16,721 nt of DNA from CAYNXB01 sp964401045 (GTDB lineage Bacteria > Pseudomonadota > Alphaproteobacteria > Sphingomonadales > Sphingomonadaceae), in contig CAYNXB010000054.1 in the NCBI GenBank assembly GCA_964401045.1, positions 1 to 16,721 of the forward strand, read 5' to 3'. Position 1 is the first letter of the stretch; the number at the start of each line of letters is the position of its first letter. The notes under the pieces were generated by a model. It ran no database searches, had not been told where the DNA came from, and worked only from the letters and a program-made list of their open reading frames with translations. The position numbers and the translations under genes are program-made. This document shows, in pieces, positions 1 to 7,296 of this stretch.

Positions 1-743
1 ATCAGCAGCCAGCTGAACTTGTAGCTGTTCGACTGCAGCTTGTAGGCCATCAGGCTCGGGTTCTCGCGCCATTTCTCGACGCCGTGATCGATGAAGCGAA
101 TGCCGGTGTAGCGCGTCGTCAACTTGCCGCCGCTCTTTCCTTCCGCGACCACAACCTCATCGCCCGGTTCGGCGGGTGACGCCGTTTTCGCGAGCTGCGC
201 TTCAAGGCGGTCGATCTGCTGATCGACGAATGGGGCGCCCACGTTGTTGTCGGCCAGCCCCTTCCGTGCCTCGCGCAGATCGGTCAGTTCTTTCCGGATT
301 TCCGCCGGGCTATCCCCTTCGCCGGTCCTCGCGGGACCGAAATCGGTCGGCGGGGTGATCCCGGCAAGCTGGAACACCGCGAACATCAGGAACACCGAGA
401 ACAGGAACAGCGTCATCGGCGAGACGAACCGGGCGCGCTCCCCATCGATGTAGCGCCGGGTCAGCTGCCCCGGCCGCCACGCGAGCAGCGGCAATGTGCG
501 GAAGGTCTTGCCCTCGAGATGCAGGGCTCCGTGGAGCAGCTCGTGACCGAACTCGGTCATCGTGCGGTGGATGTGCGCGCGCTGGCCGCAGCCGTGGCAG
601 TGCGGGCCGACGCGAACGGTGCCGCAGTTGAGGCACGTTCCCTCGAATGATTCGCCCTGCGCCGCCTCGCCCCCCTTGGGCTCGACAGCGCGCGCGAACA
701 GCCCGCCTTCGAACAGCGTGCCGATGGAATCGATGATGCTCAT
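1..743 (-). CDS. DUF3667 domain membrane protein, C-terminus cut off by window edge
   Basis: The gene reads from the ATG at 743 and stays open to base 1, so about 247 N-terminal residues are visible. A short zinc-ribbon-like cluster holds four cysteines at residues 37, 40, 49 and 52. It is followed by the DUF3667 signature (residues about 79-110, with GKTFRTLPLLAWRPGQ and the nearby RRYIDGERARFVSP), then a hydrophobic membrane segment at about 110-130. After that comes a charged, probably coiled-coil stretch (about 145-185) that would lie between membrane segments. The family is found in bacterial inner membranes and has no established biochemical role. The start is preceded by a G-rich stretch acceptable as a ribosome binding site. 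It lies 60 bases downstream of rpoZ on the same strand, so it may be read through from the rpoZ promoter. I am confident of the family, not of a function. Confidence 0.88.
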   Translation of the reverse strand, partial: MSIIDSIGTLFEGGLFARAVEPKGGEAAQGESFEGTCLNCGTVRVGPHCHGCGQRAHIHRTMTEFGHELLHGALHLEGKTFRTLPLLAWRPGQLTRRYIDGERARFVSPMTLFLFSVFLMFAVFQLAGITPPTDFGPARTGEGDSPAEIRKELTDLREARKGLADNNVGAPFVDQQIDRLEAQLAKTASPAEPGDEVVVAEGKSGGKLTTRYTGIRFIDHGVEKWRENPSLMAYKLQSNSYKFSWLL

Positions 744-803
744 GACGCCCCCATCCGCCGATTATAGCCGGGATAGGCGGGGGTGGAAGGAATCAGCCGC
801 GGA

Positions 804-1148
804 TCAGCCTTCGTAGTCGCCGCCGATTGACGTCGAACGGGTCGGCGCGGCGGCGGAAATGCGCATCGCCTCAGCCGACTGGCTGAGCGAGCCGATCTCG
901 TCCGCCTCGTCCTCGTCTTCCGGCAGCACGCGCTGCAGCGACTGGACCAGGCTCTCCGACAGTTCCTTCGGCCGGACGGTGGTCTCGGCGATCTCGCGCA
1001 GGGCGACGACCGGGTTCTTGTCACGGTCACGCTCGATGGTCAGCTCCGCACCGCCCGAAATCTCGCGCGCGCGCTGGGCCGCCAGCAGCACGAGATCGAA
1101 ACGGTTAGGGACCTTGTCGACACAATCTTCGACAGTAACGCGCGCCAT
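804..1148 (-). CDS. rpoZ: DNA-directed RNA polymerase subunit omega
   Basis: This 114-residue protein begins MARVTVEDCVDKVPNRFDLV and continues with the LLAAQRAREISGG stretch, the hallmark of the omega subunit that helps assemble RNA polymerase by chaperoning the beta-prime subunit. The conserved helical core covers about residues 1-65. The acidic tail (PEDEDEADE around residue 75) and the serine-rich end are the variable C-terminal part. A GGAG ribosome binding site lies about five bases before the ATG. In many proteobacteria rpoZ is followed by relA/spoT; here a DUF3667 gene follows instead. A good candidate promoter is visible upstream at 1189-1217. Start, length and family all agree. Confidence 0.97.
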   Translation of the reverse strand: MARVTVEDCVDKVPNRFDLVLLAAQRAREISGGAELTIERDRDKNPVVALREIAETTVRPKELSESLVQSLQRVLPEDEDEADEIGSLSQSAEAMRISAAAPTRSTSIGGDYEG

Positions 1149-1188
1149 CGGGCACTCCGGTAATCGCAGTTTTGCAGGGAAGCGTGGC

Positions 1189-1217
1189 AGTTAGGCCCGA
1201 GGGTGCCCGAAGTCAAG
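1189..1217 (-). promoter_or_regulatory. Candidate sigma-70 promoter of rpoZ
   Basis: Read on the minus strand, CTTGAC at 1217-1212 is followed after 17 bases by CTAACT at 1194-1189, close to the alphaproteobacterial housekeeping pattern CTTGAC-N17-CTATAT. Transcription would start near 1182, giving a leader of about 33 bases before the rpoZ ATG. Eleven bases from the -35 onward (TTGACTTCGGG) and the TAAC of the -10 recur at the same spacing upstream of rpmJ. Confidence 0.5.
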
Positions 1218-1255
1218 GTTGGCGCAGCCGGCGCGCGCACTCTAACAAGGCGGCG

Positions 1256-2452
1256 ATGAACCACGGCCCGGCGCTTTCCGCGACATCTTCCCCGGCATCG
1301 GATGCCTATCGCGACCCGCCGCCGTTCGCGGCGGAAGCGCAAGGGCACAAACTCCAGTTCTTCCCCGCCGGCAAGGACCGCTTCGATGCGCTGTGCTCGC
1401 TTATCGAGGGCGCGAAGCGCACGCTCAGGGTGGCGTTCTACATTTATGCCGAGGACGACAGCGGGCGCCGCTTCCGCGACGCCCTGACGGCGGCGGCGCG
1501 GCGCGGGGTCCAGGTCGAGCTGTTGATCGACGGCTTTGGCGCCGACGCGCACAAGGCGTTCTTCGCCGAACTCATCGCCGCCGGCGGCAAGTTCTGCTGC
1601 TTTATCCCGCACTGGGGGGCGAACTTCCTCATCCGCAACCACCAGAAGATCGTCAGCGCCGATGGCGAAGCGGCGATGCTCGGCGGATTCAACATCGAGG
1701 ATTCGTACTTCGCCCCGCCGAGCGCCAACGGCTGGAACGACCTTGCGATCACCATCGAGGGCGAAATCGTGGAACGGGTCGAAAACTGGTTCGACGAACT
1801 GTGGGATTGGGCGATCACGCCCCGCGCCCAGTTGCGCTCGATGCTGCGCAAGGTACGGCGCTGGAACGCGGGCGAGAACCCGGTGCGGCTGCTGATCGGC
1901 GGGCCGACCAAAGGCTTGTCCAGCTGGGCGCGCTGCGTGAGCCAGGATCTGCTGCGCGCCAAACGGCTCGACATGATGATGGCGTACTTCTCGCCCGCGC
2001 CGAAGATGCTCAAGCGCATGCACAAGATCGCCCGCAACGGCGAAGCCAGGCTGGTGCTGCCAGCGAAATCCGATAACGGCGCGACGATTGGCGCGAGCCG
2101 CGCGCTCTACAAGGGTTTGCTCAAGGCCCGGGCGCACATCTACGAATTCCAGCCGACCAAGCTCCACACCAAGCTGATCGTACTGGATGACCGGGTCTAC
2201 ATCGGCAGTGCCAACTTCGACATGCGCAGCCTGTTCGTAAACCTGGAGATCGTGCTGATGGTGGAGGACGCGGCGCTAGCCGACATCGTGCGGGACTTCA
2301 TCGCCCAGCACCTGCCCTGGTGCGAGGAGATCACGCCCGCGGTTCACAAGAAACGAGCGACGGTGTGGAACAAGGCCCGCTGGTGGACCAGCTGGTTCCT
2401 GGTGAGCGTAGTCGATTACAGCGTTAGCCGGCGGCTGAACCTGGGGTTGTGA
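1256..2452 (+). CDS. Phospholipase D-like phosphatidyltransferase, cardiolipin synthase (ClsB-type)
   Basis: The 398-residue protein carries two HKD motifs. The first has H129, K131 and D136 (HQKIVSAD) and the second H304, K306 and D311 (HTKLIVLD), followed by GSANFDMRS. These are the paired active-site halves of phospholipase D-superfamily enzymes that form a phosphohistidine intermediate and transfer phosphatidyl groups. No N-terminal transmembrane helices are seen, unlike ClsA, so it resembles the soluble ClsB/YbhO type, which makes cardiolipin from phosphatidylglycerol and a second phospholipid. The ATG at 1256 is preferred because AAGG sits five bases upstream; the frame is open back to 1172 but that extension has no conserved features. 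It is divergent from rpoZ and convergent with the permease gene, only 33 bases away, with no clear terminator between. Substrate is inferred from family only; another PLD-type activity is possible. Confidence 0.88.
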   Translation: MNHGPALSATSSPASDAYRDPPPFAAEAQGHKLQFFPAGKDRFDALCSLIEGAKRTLRVAFYIYAEDDSGRRFRDALTAAARRGVQVELLIDGFGADAHKAFFAELIAAGGKFCCFIPHWGANFLIRNHQKIVSADGEAAMLGGFNIEDSYFAPPSANGWNDLAITIEGEIVERVENWFDELWDWAITPRAQLRSMLRKVRRWNAGENPVRLLIGGPTKGLSSWARCVSQDLLRAKRLDMMMAYFSPAPKMLKRMHKIARNGEARLVLPAKSDNGATIGASRALYKGLLKARAHIYEFQPTKLHTKLIVLDDRVYIGSANFDMRSLFVNLEIVLMVEDAALADIVRDFIAQHLPWCEEITPAVHKKRATVWNKARWWTSWFLVSVVDYSVSRRLNLGL

Positions 2453-2485
2453 ACACAAATGCGCCAGACGCCCGAGGCGATTGGC

Positions 2486-3799
2486 TCAATTGGCCGCGGA
2501 GAGCGATGTAGGCGATTCGGAAGAGGGGTCAGGCCGCCCCAGCCGGTGCATGATAGTGCGGAGGCCGAGGCCGGCTGCCAGCAGCACCAGGCACCAAAGG
2601 TCGGCTTCAAGGCCAGAGCCGTACAAGGCAAACAAGATGAAGCACAGGGCAACGACAAGCGCCGTCCGCGCTCTCAGCCCGCGGCCCAAACGCCACGCAG
2701 ACAGCACGCCCGCGAGATAGACCACCAGAACAGCGGCGGTCGATAGCAACACGATGAAGGTGAACAGCCCGGCGGTGGCACGCCCGCTGTTCGCCAGGAT
2801 CAGCAGTATCGACAATACAGACCCCGAAATCTGAGCGACCCATGGCGTGTTACCGCGCCAGGTACGTGCCATTGCTGCCGGTAAATCCCGCCGCAGGGCC
2901 ATGGCATATCCGAGTTCTCCGGTACCGAGGATCAGCGCATTGAGGCACCCGAACGCCGCGACCATGATCGCGAACGCGGCCACCGAAGCGGCCCCGCCGC
3001 CCCATTGCGCCGCAATCACCTCCGCGAACGGCGCGGGAGAACTGGCCGCCAGATGGGCCGGCAGAAGCAACTGCACGCCTGTACTGGCCAGCATGTAAAG
3101 CACCGCGACAAAGAGGATGCCGCCCATGATCGCGCGCGGGATCGTCACCGTCGGGTTGATCACCTTGTTGACCGGCGCGGTCGCATTCTCGAACCCGGTA
3201 AGCGCGAAAAATGTCAGGGCGACCGCCGTCGCGAGGTTCGCGGTCGTAAGAGGGCTGGGCGCCAACGGCTCGTACGGAACCGATCCAAAGCACCTTATGG
3301 CCAGGAGGGCGATGATCGCCACAAGCGGGAGGATCTTGATCGCCACCGTAACGATCGATGCGACGCCGGACGCGCGGGCACCAAGGACGTTGATGGCGGT
3401 GAACAGCACGACGCTAGCGACCGCGATCGGCACTACGAAGCCGGCGCCTGCATATTCCGGGCTGATCCACGACAGCGCCGACGCTCCGGCGATTGCGACC
3501 GCAGCTTGTGCGACCCAGCTCGAAACCCAGAAGGCCCACGCCGCCAGGAATGCCGGTGTCGGCCCCAACTCCCGTTCCACATTGGCCTGGAAGCCCTCTC
3601 CGCCAAGCCGGGACAAGCGGGACAGCGCGAAACCGATGCACAGCGCGCCGGTGGCGCTGATGCCCCAACCGACCAGCGCGTTTGCACCCAGCGGAGCCAG
3701 CGATACGGGAAGCATGAAAATGCCGGCGCCGACCATTGTGCCGACGACCATGGCGGTCGTCATCCAGATGCCGATCCGGTTGCCTGCCCCTTCCCCCAT
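2486..3799 (-). CDS. APC-family amino acid permease or antiporter
   Basis: The 437-residue protein is almost entirely hydrophobic, with about twelve predicted membrane helices, the usual size and layout of amino acid-polyamine-organocation transporters. Helix 1 contains the glycine-rich unwound motif GTMVGAGIFMLPVSLAPLG (residues 20-38), which binds substrate backbone groups in AdiC-like antiporters. A second family block is FFALTGFENATAPVNKVINP, matching the helix 6 region. It resembles the AdiC/PotE (basic amino acid, polyamine) branch more than the large LysP/AroP branch, but the substrate cannot be read from sequence. It lies 74 bases downstream of the M24 hydrolase gene on the same strand and is likely co-transcribed, suggesting import of that enzyme's substrate or exchange of its product. 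No strong ribosome binding site is visible before the ATG at 3799. Confidence 0.9.
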   Translation of the reverse strand: MGEGAGNRIGIWMTTAMVVGTMVGAGIFMLPVSLAPLGANALVGWGISATGALCIGFALSRLSRLGGEGFQANVERELGPTPAFLAAWAFWVSSWVAQAAVAIAGASALSWISPEYAGAGFVVPIAVASVVLFTAINVLGARASGVASIVTVAIKILPLVAIIALLAIRCFGSVPYEPLAPSPLTTANLATAVALTFFALTGFENATAPVNKVINPTVTIPRAIMGGILFVAVLYMLASTGVQLLLPAHLAASSPAPFAEVIAAQWGGGAASVAAFAIMVAAFGCLNALILGTGELGYAMALRRDLPAAMARTWRGNTPWVAQISGSVLSILLILANSGRATAGLFTFIVLLSTAAVLVVYLAGVLSAWRLGRGLRARTALVVALCFILFALYGSGLEADLWCLVLLAAGLGLRTIMHRLGRPDPSSESPTSLSAAN

Positions 3800-3873
3800 G
3801 CGGGGGTTCGATCACGAATCTGGCCTTCGGGCAAATTATTCCGCCTGAGCGGCGCCCGCGCGCGCAACCGCTT

Positions 3874-5040
3874 TCAGGGCTGGATTCTCACCGGCGCGGG
3901 CCGCCAGCCCTCGGCAAGCAGCTCGCATCCGTTCGGCGTCACCAGCACCGGGCAACCGAACGAGGCGCCCCGCGAAAAGTCCTTCGAAACGACGTGCGGC
4001 TCGAGTTCGACGACCATTCCCGGCTCGAACGCGATCTCCAGATCTTCCACGAAACTGGTGCCGAGCGAGGTTTCCGCGACGGGGGCTTCGAAAGACAGCC
4101 CCAGCCCATGGAACATCGGGCCGAGGACCTGATGGCCGCGCGCCAGAACAGGCGCTCTCATCAGCGTCTGGAGTTCGCCTGCGGTTAGGCCCGGCTTCAG
4201 GGCATCCATGCCCGCATCGAAACTTTCGGCGCCGATGGCCGCAATGTCCTGCCACGCGTCGTCCACCTGGCCGATGAAGAACGGCTGATTGAACTGGGCG
4301 CAATAACCTTCGAAACGCGCGTCGAATTCGGCGTTGATGACATCGCCGTCCTCAAGGATGCGTCCTTTCGGGGAAGGAAGAGACCCGCCCATCGCACCAT
4401 GCACGCTCCTGCTCCCGGAGTGAAACAGGAGCAGGGTGTGCGTGTCGCAGCCGCCGCGGAAAAGCGCGCTCATCAGCGCGGCCTTCACGTCCACATCGTT
4501 GACGCCGGGCCTTGCGAGATCTGCGACCGCGGCGATCGCGCGAAGGCCTGCTTCGCATCCCTGCCTGAAACAGCGGATTTCATAATCGGTCTTGATCCGG
4601 CGGACATGCATCAGGATCGGCGCGGCATCCACGATCGACGCATTGGGAAAAGCCTGCAGCAGCGGATCGCGGATCTGCGCCGGGAAGTTCAGGTCGCCTT
4701 CGTACCCTGAGAGAATCGCGCCGAACGTGCAGTTTTCCCAGCCGCGCTCCCTGACGATCGCCAGGACACCGTCGGCAAACCGGGGGTAACCGTTCCTGTG
4801 ATCGGTAACCCAGGCCTCCGGATCGTGGCCGCCTCCGAAAGACAGCATTACTGGGTCGCCTTCGCGGGGAAACAGCAGGACTCCCTCCCGCAGTATGCCG
4901 GTCAGATACTGCAGATCGGCAAGGCGATATAAGTTCAGCCCCGCGTTCCCAACCACGATCAGGCAATCCATGCCCGCTTCGCTCATTTTCCAACGCGTGC
5001 GCGCCCAGCGGTCGGCTCTCTCGTCAGCAAGCAGGGTCAT
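3874..5040 (-). CDS. M24 'pita-bread' hydrolase (creatinase/Xaa-Pro peptidase-like) with degenerate metal site
   Basis: The 388-residue protein has the two-domain architecture of creatinase and prolidase-like enzymes: an N-terminal creatinase_N domain (about 10-140) and a C-terminal M24 domain (about 150-380). The fold signatures are clear: HVRRIKTDYEI at the domain junction, HSGSRSVHG, the EGY turn, FHGLGLSFEAP and FEPGMVVELEP. Of the five usual metal ligands (Asp, Asp, His, Glu, Glu) only His311 and Glu347 appear kept. By alignment from memory, the first Asp is Glu238, the second Gln249 and the last Glu is Gly362. That points away from a metallopeptidase and towards a metal-independent C-N hydrolase such as creatinase, or a loss of catalysis. 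The ATG at 5040 is chosen because GAAAGG lies six bases upstream; an ATG at 5058 is in frame but lacks one. An APC permease follows on the same strand. Confidence 0.85.
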   Translation of the reverse strand: MTLLADERADRWARTRWKMSEAGMDCLIVVGNAGLNLYRLADLQYLTGILREGVLLFPREGDPVMLSFGGGHDPEAWVTDHRNGYPRFADGVLAIVRERGWENCTFGAILSGYEGDLNFPAQIRDPLLQAFPNASIVDAAPILMHVRRIKTDYEIRCFRQGCEAGLRAIAAVADLARPGVNDVDVKAALMSALFRGGCDTHTLLLFHSGSRSVHGAMGGSLPSPKGRILEDGDVINAEFDARFEGYCAQFNQPFFIGQVDDAWQDIAAIGAESFDAGMDALKPGLTAGELQTLMRAPVLARGHQVLGPMFHGLGLSFEAPVAETSLGTSFVEDLEIAFEPGMVVELEPHVVSKDFSRGASFGCPVLVTPNGCELLAEGWRPAPVRIQP

Positions 5041-5131
5041 AGAGCGCCTTTCGTTCATCCGCTTTGGACGAGACGGGAACGCGGTCGATCATCAGGCACC
5101 GCCCCGCTCCCCAAAATTCCCGTGGACAGGA

Positions 5132-5158
5132 ATATTAGAGACAGCGGCCGGTCGTCAA
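5132..5158 (-). promoter_or_regulatory. Possible promoter of the M24 hydrolase-permease operon
   Basis: On the minus strand TTGACG (5158-5153) is followed by TAATAT (5137-5132), but with a spacer of only 15 bases, shorter than ideal. A small inverted repeat, ATTCC at 5116-5120 and GGAAT at 5129-5133 on the plus strand, overlaps the -10-like element and could be an operator. The rest of the 5041-5182 gap shows nothing else recognisable. This is a tentative reading. Confidence 0.3.
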
Positions 5159-5182
5159 CTCAGGTGATGCGGGCGCAGCGGC

Positions 5183-6679
5183 TCAATCGTAATCGCTCGT
5201 CTGCATCTCGCCTTCCGCAAGATCCGAGAACCGCGTGATCCGCGGCTCGAACCGCAGCCGGACCTTGCCGGTCGCGCCGTGGCGTTGCTTGGCGACGATC
5301 AGTTCGGCGAGGCCGTGGATTTCCTCCATCTTGTCCTTCCAGGTTCGGTAGGCCTCTTCATTGTTGGGATCGGGCTCCTTGGAGCCGATGTAATAATCCT
5401 CGCGATAGATGAACCACACCATGTCCGCGTCCTGCTCGATCGAGCCGGACTCGCGCAGATCCGAGAGCTGCGGGCGCTTGTCGTCGCGCTGCTCGACCGC
5501 GCGCGAGAGCTGCGACAGCGCGATCACCGGCACCTGAAGCTCTTTGGCCAATGTCTTTAAACCGCGGCTAATCTCGGAAATCTCGTTGACCCGGTTGTCC
5601 TGACTGCGCCCCGAGCCCTGCATCAGCTGCAGATAGTCAACCACGATCAGCCCAATGTCGTGCATCCGCTTGAGACGCCGGGCGCGGCTTCGCAAGGCGG
5701 CGACCGACAGCGCGGGCGTATCGTCGATATACAGCGGCAGCTCGTTGAGGCGCTGACTCGCATAGCTCAGCTGCTTGAAGTCCTCGCGGCTGATCTTGCC
5801 CATGCGCAGCGCCTCGCTGCTGATCCCGGCCTGCTCGGCGAGAATGCGGGTGGCGAGCTGGTCGCTCGACATTTCGAGGCTGAACAGGGCGACGGCGGCG
5901 CCGACCGACTTCTCGATTCCGTCGCGCCGGTCCCGCAGCAGGCGATCGGCGCAGTTGAACGCAATGTTGGTCGCGAGCGAGCTCTTGCCCATCCCCGGCC
6001 GCCCGGCGACGATGATCAGGTCCGAATCGTGCAGCCCGCCGACCTTCTGATTGAGTGAGGCAAGACCCGTGGTCTTGCCCGAGACGTGTCCGCCGCTGGT
6101 CAGCGCCAGTTCGACCATCTCGAGCGCCTTCTTCGACGCCCCGCCGAAGCTCTCGGCTTGCTTGCTGCCGCCGGCACCCTCGGCCACGCGGAACAGCGCG
6201 GCCTCGGCCTCCTCGATCTGCTTCATCGGCTCGACTTCTTCGGAGGTGTCGAGCGCGTTCTCGACCAGCTCGCGGCCGACCGTGACCAGCTCGCGCAGCA
6301 GCGCGAGGTCGTAGATCTGCTGCGCCAGCTCGCGCGGGGCGAGGAGGCCCTGCGAATCGCCGGTGAGGCGCGCGAGATAGGCGACCCCGCCCAGTTCCTT
6401 GAGAGCCTCGTCGGTCTCGAAATAAGGCTTCAGCGTCACCGGAGTGACGACCATCTGCCGGTCGACCAGGGCGACGATGCGCTCGAAGATGCGCATATGC
6501 ACCGGCTCGAAGAAGTGGCCAGGCTGCAGCGGCACCTGCAGGTTTTCGAGCACGCGGTTGTCGATCAGCACCGCGCCGATGAACGCGGCCTCGGCCTCGA
6601 TATTGGCCGGCAGCGCGCGCGCGACGGGCGTCGCGGTGGTTCTCGGTTCTGAACGGATCAGCAGGTCTTGATCGGGCAT
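5183..6679 (-). CDS. dnaB: Replicative DNA helicase DnaB
   Basis: The 498-residue protein is the hexameric helicase that unwinds DNA at the replication fork. The N-terminal DnaB domain (about 20-125) starts with LPANIEAEAAFIGAVLIDNR. The RecA-like C-terminal ATPase domain has Walker A GRPGMGKSS (about 226-234), the FSLEMS block, Walker B IGLIVVDYLQLM (about 342-353), and the DnaB-specific DLRESGSIEQDAD (about 407-419). The arginine-containing segment near residues 465-480 (KQRHGATG, RFEP) completes the family pattern. The ATG at 6679 (MPDQDLLIR) is chosen because conservation begins just after it. In-frame ATG at 6703 and TTG at 6784 remain possible, and none has a strong ribosome binding site. 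The gene is divergent from the UPF0262 gene. Identity is secure; the exact start is not. Confidence 0.97.
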   Translation of the reverse strand: MPDQDLLIRSEPRTTATPVARALPANIEAEAAFIGAVLIDNRVLENLQVPLQPGHFFEPVHMRIFERIVALVDRQMVVTPVTLKPYFETDEALKELGGVAYLARLTGDSQGLLAPRELAQQIYDLALLRELVTVGRELVENALDTSEEVEPMKQIEEAEAALFRVAEGAGGSKQAESFGGASKKALEMVELALTSGGHVSGKTTGLASLNQKVGGLHDSDLIIVAGRPGMGKSSLATNIAFNCADRLLRDRRDGIEKSVGAAVALFSLEMSSDQLATRILAEQAGISSEALRMGKISREDFKQLSYASQRLNELPLYIDDTPALSVAALRSRARRLKRMHDIGLIVVDYLQLMQGSGRSQDNRVNEISEISRGLKTLAKELQVPVIALSQLSRAVEQRDDKRPQLSDLRESGSIEQDADMVWFIYREDYYIGSKEPDPNNEEAYRTWKDKMEEIHGLAELIVAKQRHGATGKVRLRFEPRITRFSDLAEGEMQTSDYD

Positions 6680-6748
6680 CCGGTCGTGATGCGCTGATCG
6701 CATCGGCGATGGCAAGGCGGCATCGGACGATTTGAGGCATGCGCGCTT

Positions 6749-6757
6749 GTGGATAGC
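6749..6757 (-). promoter_or_regulatory. DnaA-box-like 9-mer in the dnaB upstream region
   Basis: On the minus strand the sequence is CTATCCACA, one mismatch from the consensus DnaA box TTATCCACA. It lies about 70 bases upstream of the dnaB start and 27 bases before the UPF0262 start. A single near-match can easily arise by chance, and no cluster of boxes or AT-rich unwinding element is present, so this is not an origin. Confidence 0.25.
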
Positions 6758-6783
6758 GGGGATGGCTTTTAGGCCAGCGCGCA

Positions 6784-7278
6784 ATGACCGCCCCGCCCGT
6801 CACCAATCGGATCGAGCACGTCGAGCTCGATGAGGCGACGGTCCGCGCGCCCAACGCGGAAATCGAGTGCGAGCGCAGGCAGGCGGTGCACGACCTGCTG
6901 GAAGAAAATCACTTCGCGCCGCTACGCTCGGTGGAGCGCGGGCACGCGGGGCCGTGGCGGCTGCACCTGGGGATCGACGAGGGGCGGCTGCGGCTCGGCT
7001 TGCGCGACGGGGAGGACAAGCCGGCCGAAACGCTGCTGATCGGCATGGGCGGATTTCGCCGCCCGGTGCGCGATTATTTCGCGGTGTGCGATTCGTATTA
7101 CGGCGCACTGCGGCGGGCGAGCGCGCAGGAGATCGAGACCCTCGACATGGCGCGCCGCGCGATTCACGACCGCGCAGCGCGGCTGCTGCTCGAGCGATTC
7201 GAAGGCAAGGTCGAGTGCGACCTCGCCACTGCCCGGCGGCTGTTCACTTTGATCTGCGTACTGCATATCAAGGGCTGA
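6784..7278 (+). CDS. UPF0262 family protein
   Basis: The 164-residue protein matches UPF0262, a small family largely confined to Alphaproteobacteria and without a known function. Family-typical blocks are IEHVELDE at the start, the ERRQAVHDLLEENHFAP segment (about residues 32-48), GPWRLHLGI, FRRPVRDYFAVCDSYYGALR (about 91-110), ARRAIHDRAA and the closing ATARRLFTLICVLHIKG. There is no signal peptide or membrane segment, so it is probably cytoplasmic. The length and the near-terminal RRLFTLICVLH motif fit a complete gene. It is divergent from dnaB and 18 bases upstream of the GH25-like gene, which suggests co-transcription but not necessarily a shared role. Confidence 0.92.
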   Translation: MTAPPVTNRIEHVELDEATVRAPNAEIECERRQAVHDLLEENHFAPLRSVERGHAGPWRLHLGIDEGRLRLGLRDGEDKPAETLLIGMGGFRRPVRDYFAVCDSYYGALRRASAQEIETLDMARRAIHDRAARLLLERFEGKVECDLATARRLFTLICVLHIKG

Positions 7279-7296
7279 AGGGGCGAATCCGCAGAC

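Noticed and set aside
1040..2167. A 375-codon minus-strand open frame opposite the phospholipase D-like gene and running into rpoZ
   Set aside because: It overlaps rpoZ and the two HKD motifs in antisense, and shows no recognisable domain.
2453..2485. Possible terminator between the convergent phospholipase D-like and permease genes
   Set aside because: Only a four-base stem (CGCC/GGCG) is visible, with no T-tract.
3005..4132. A 375-codon plus-strand open frame across the permease and M24 genes
   Set aside because: It is antisense to two recognised genes and is made of charged low-complexity residues typical of a reverse-frame shadow.
6680..6783. Replication origin beside dnaB
   Set aside because: Only one imperfect DnaA box is present, there is no AT-rich unwinding region, and no dnaA, hemE or parAB nearby.
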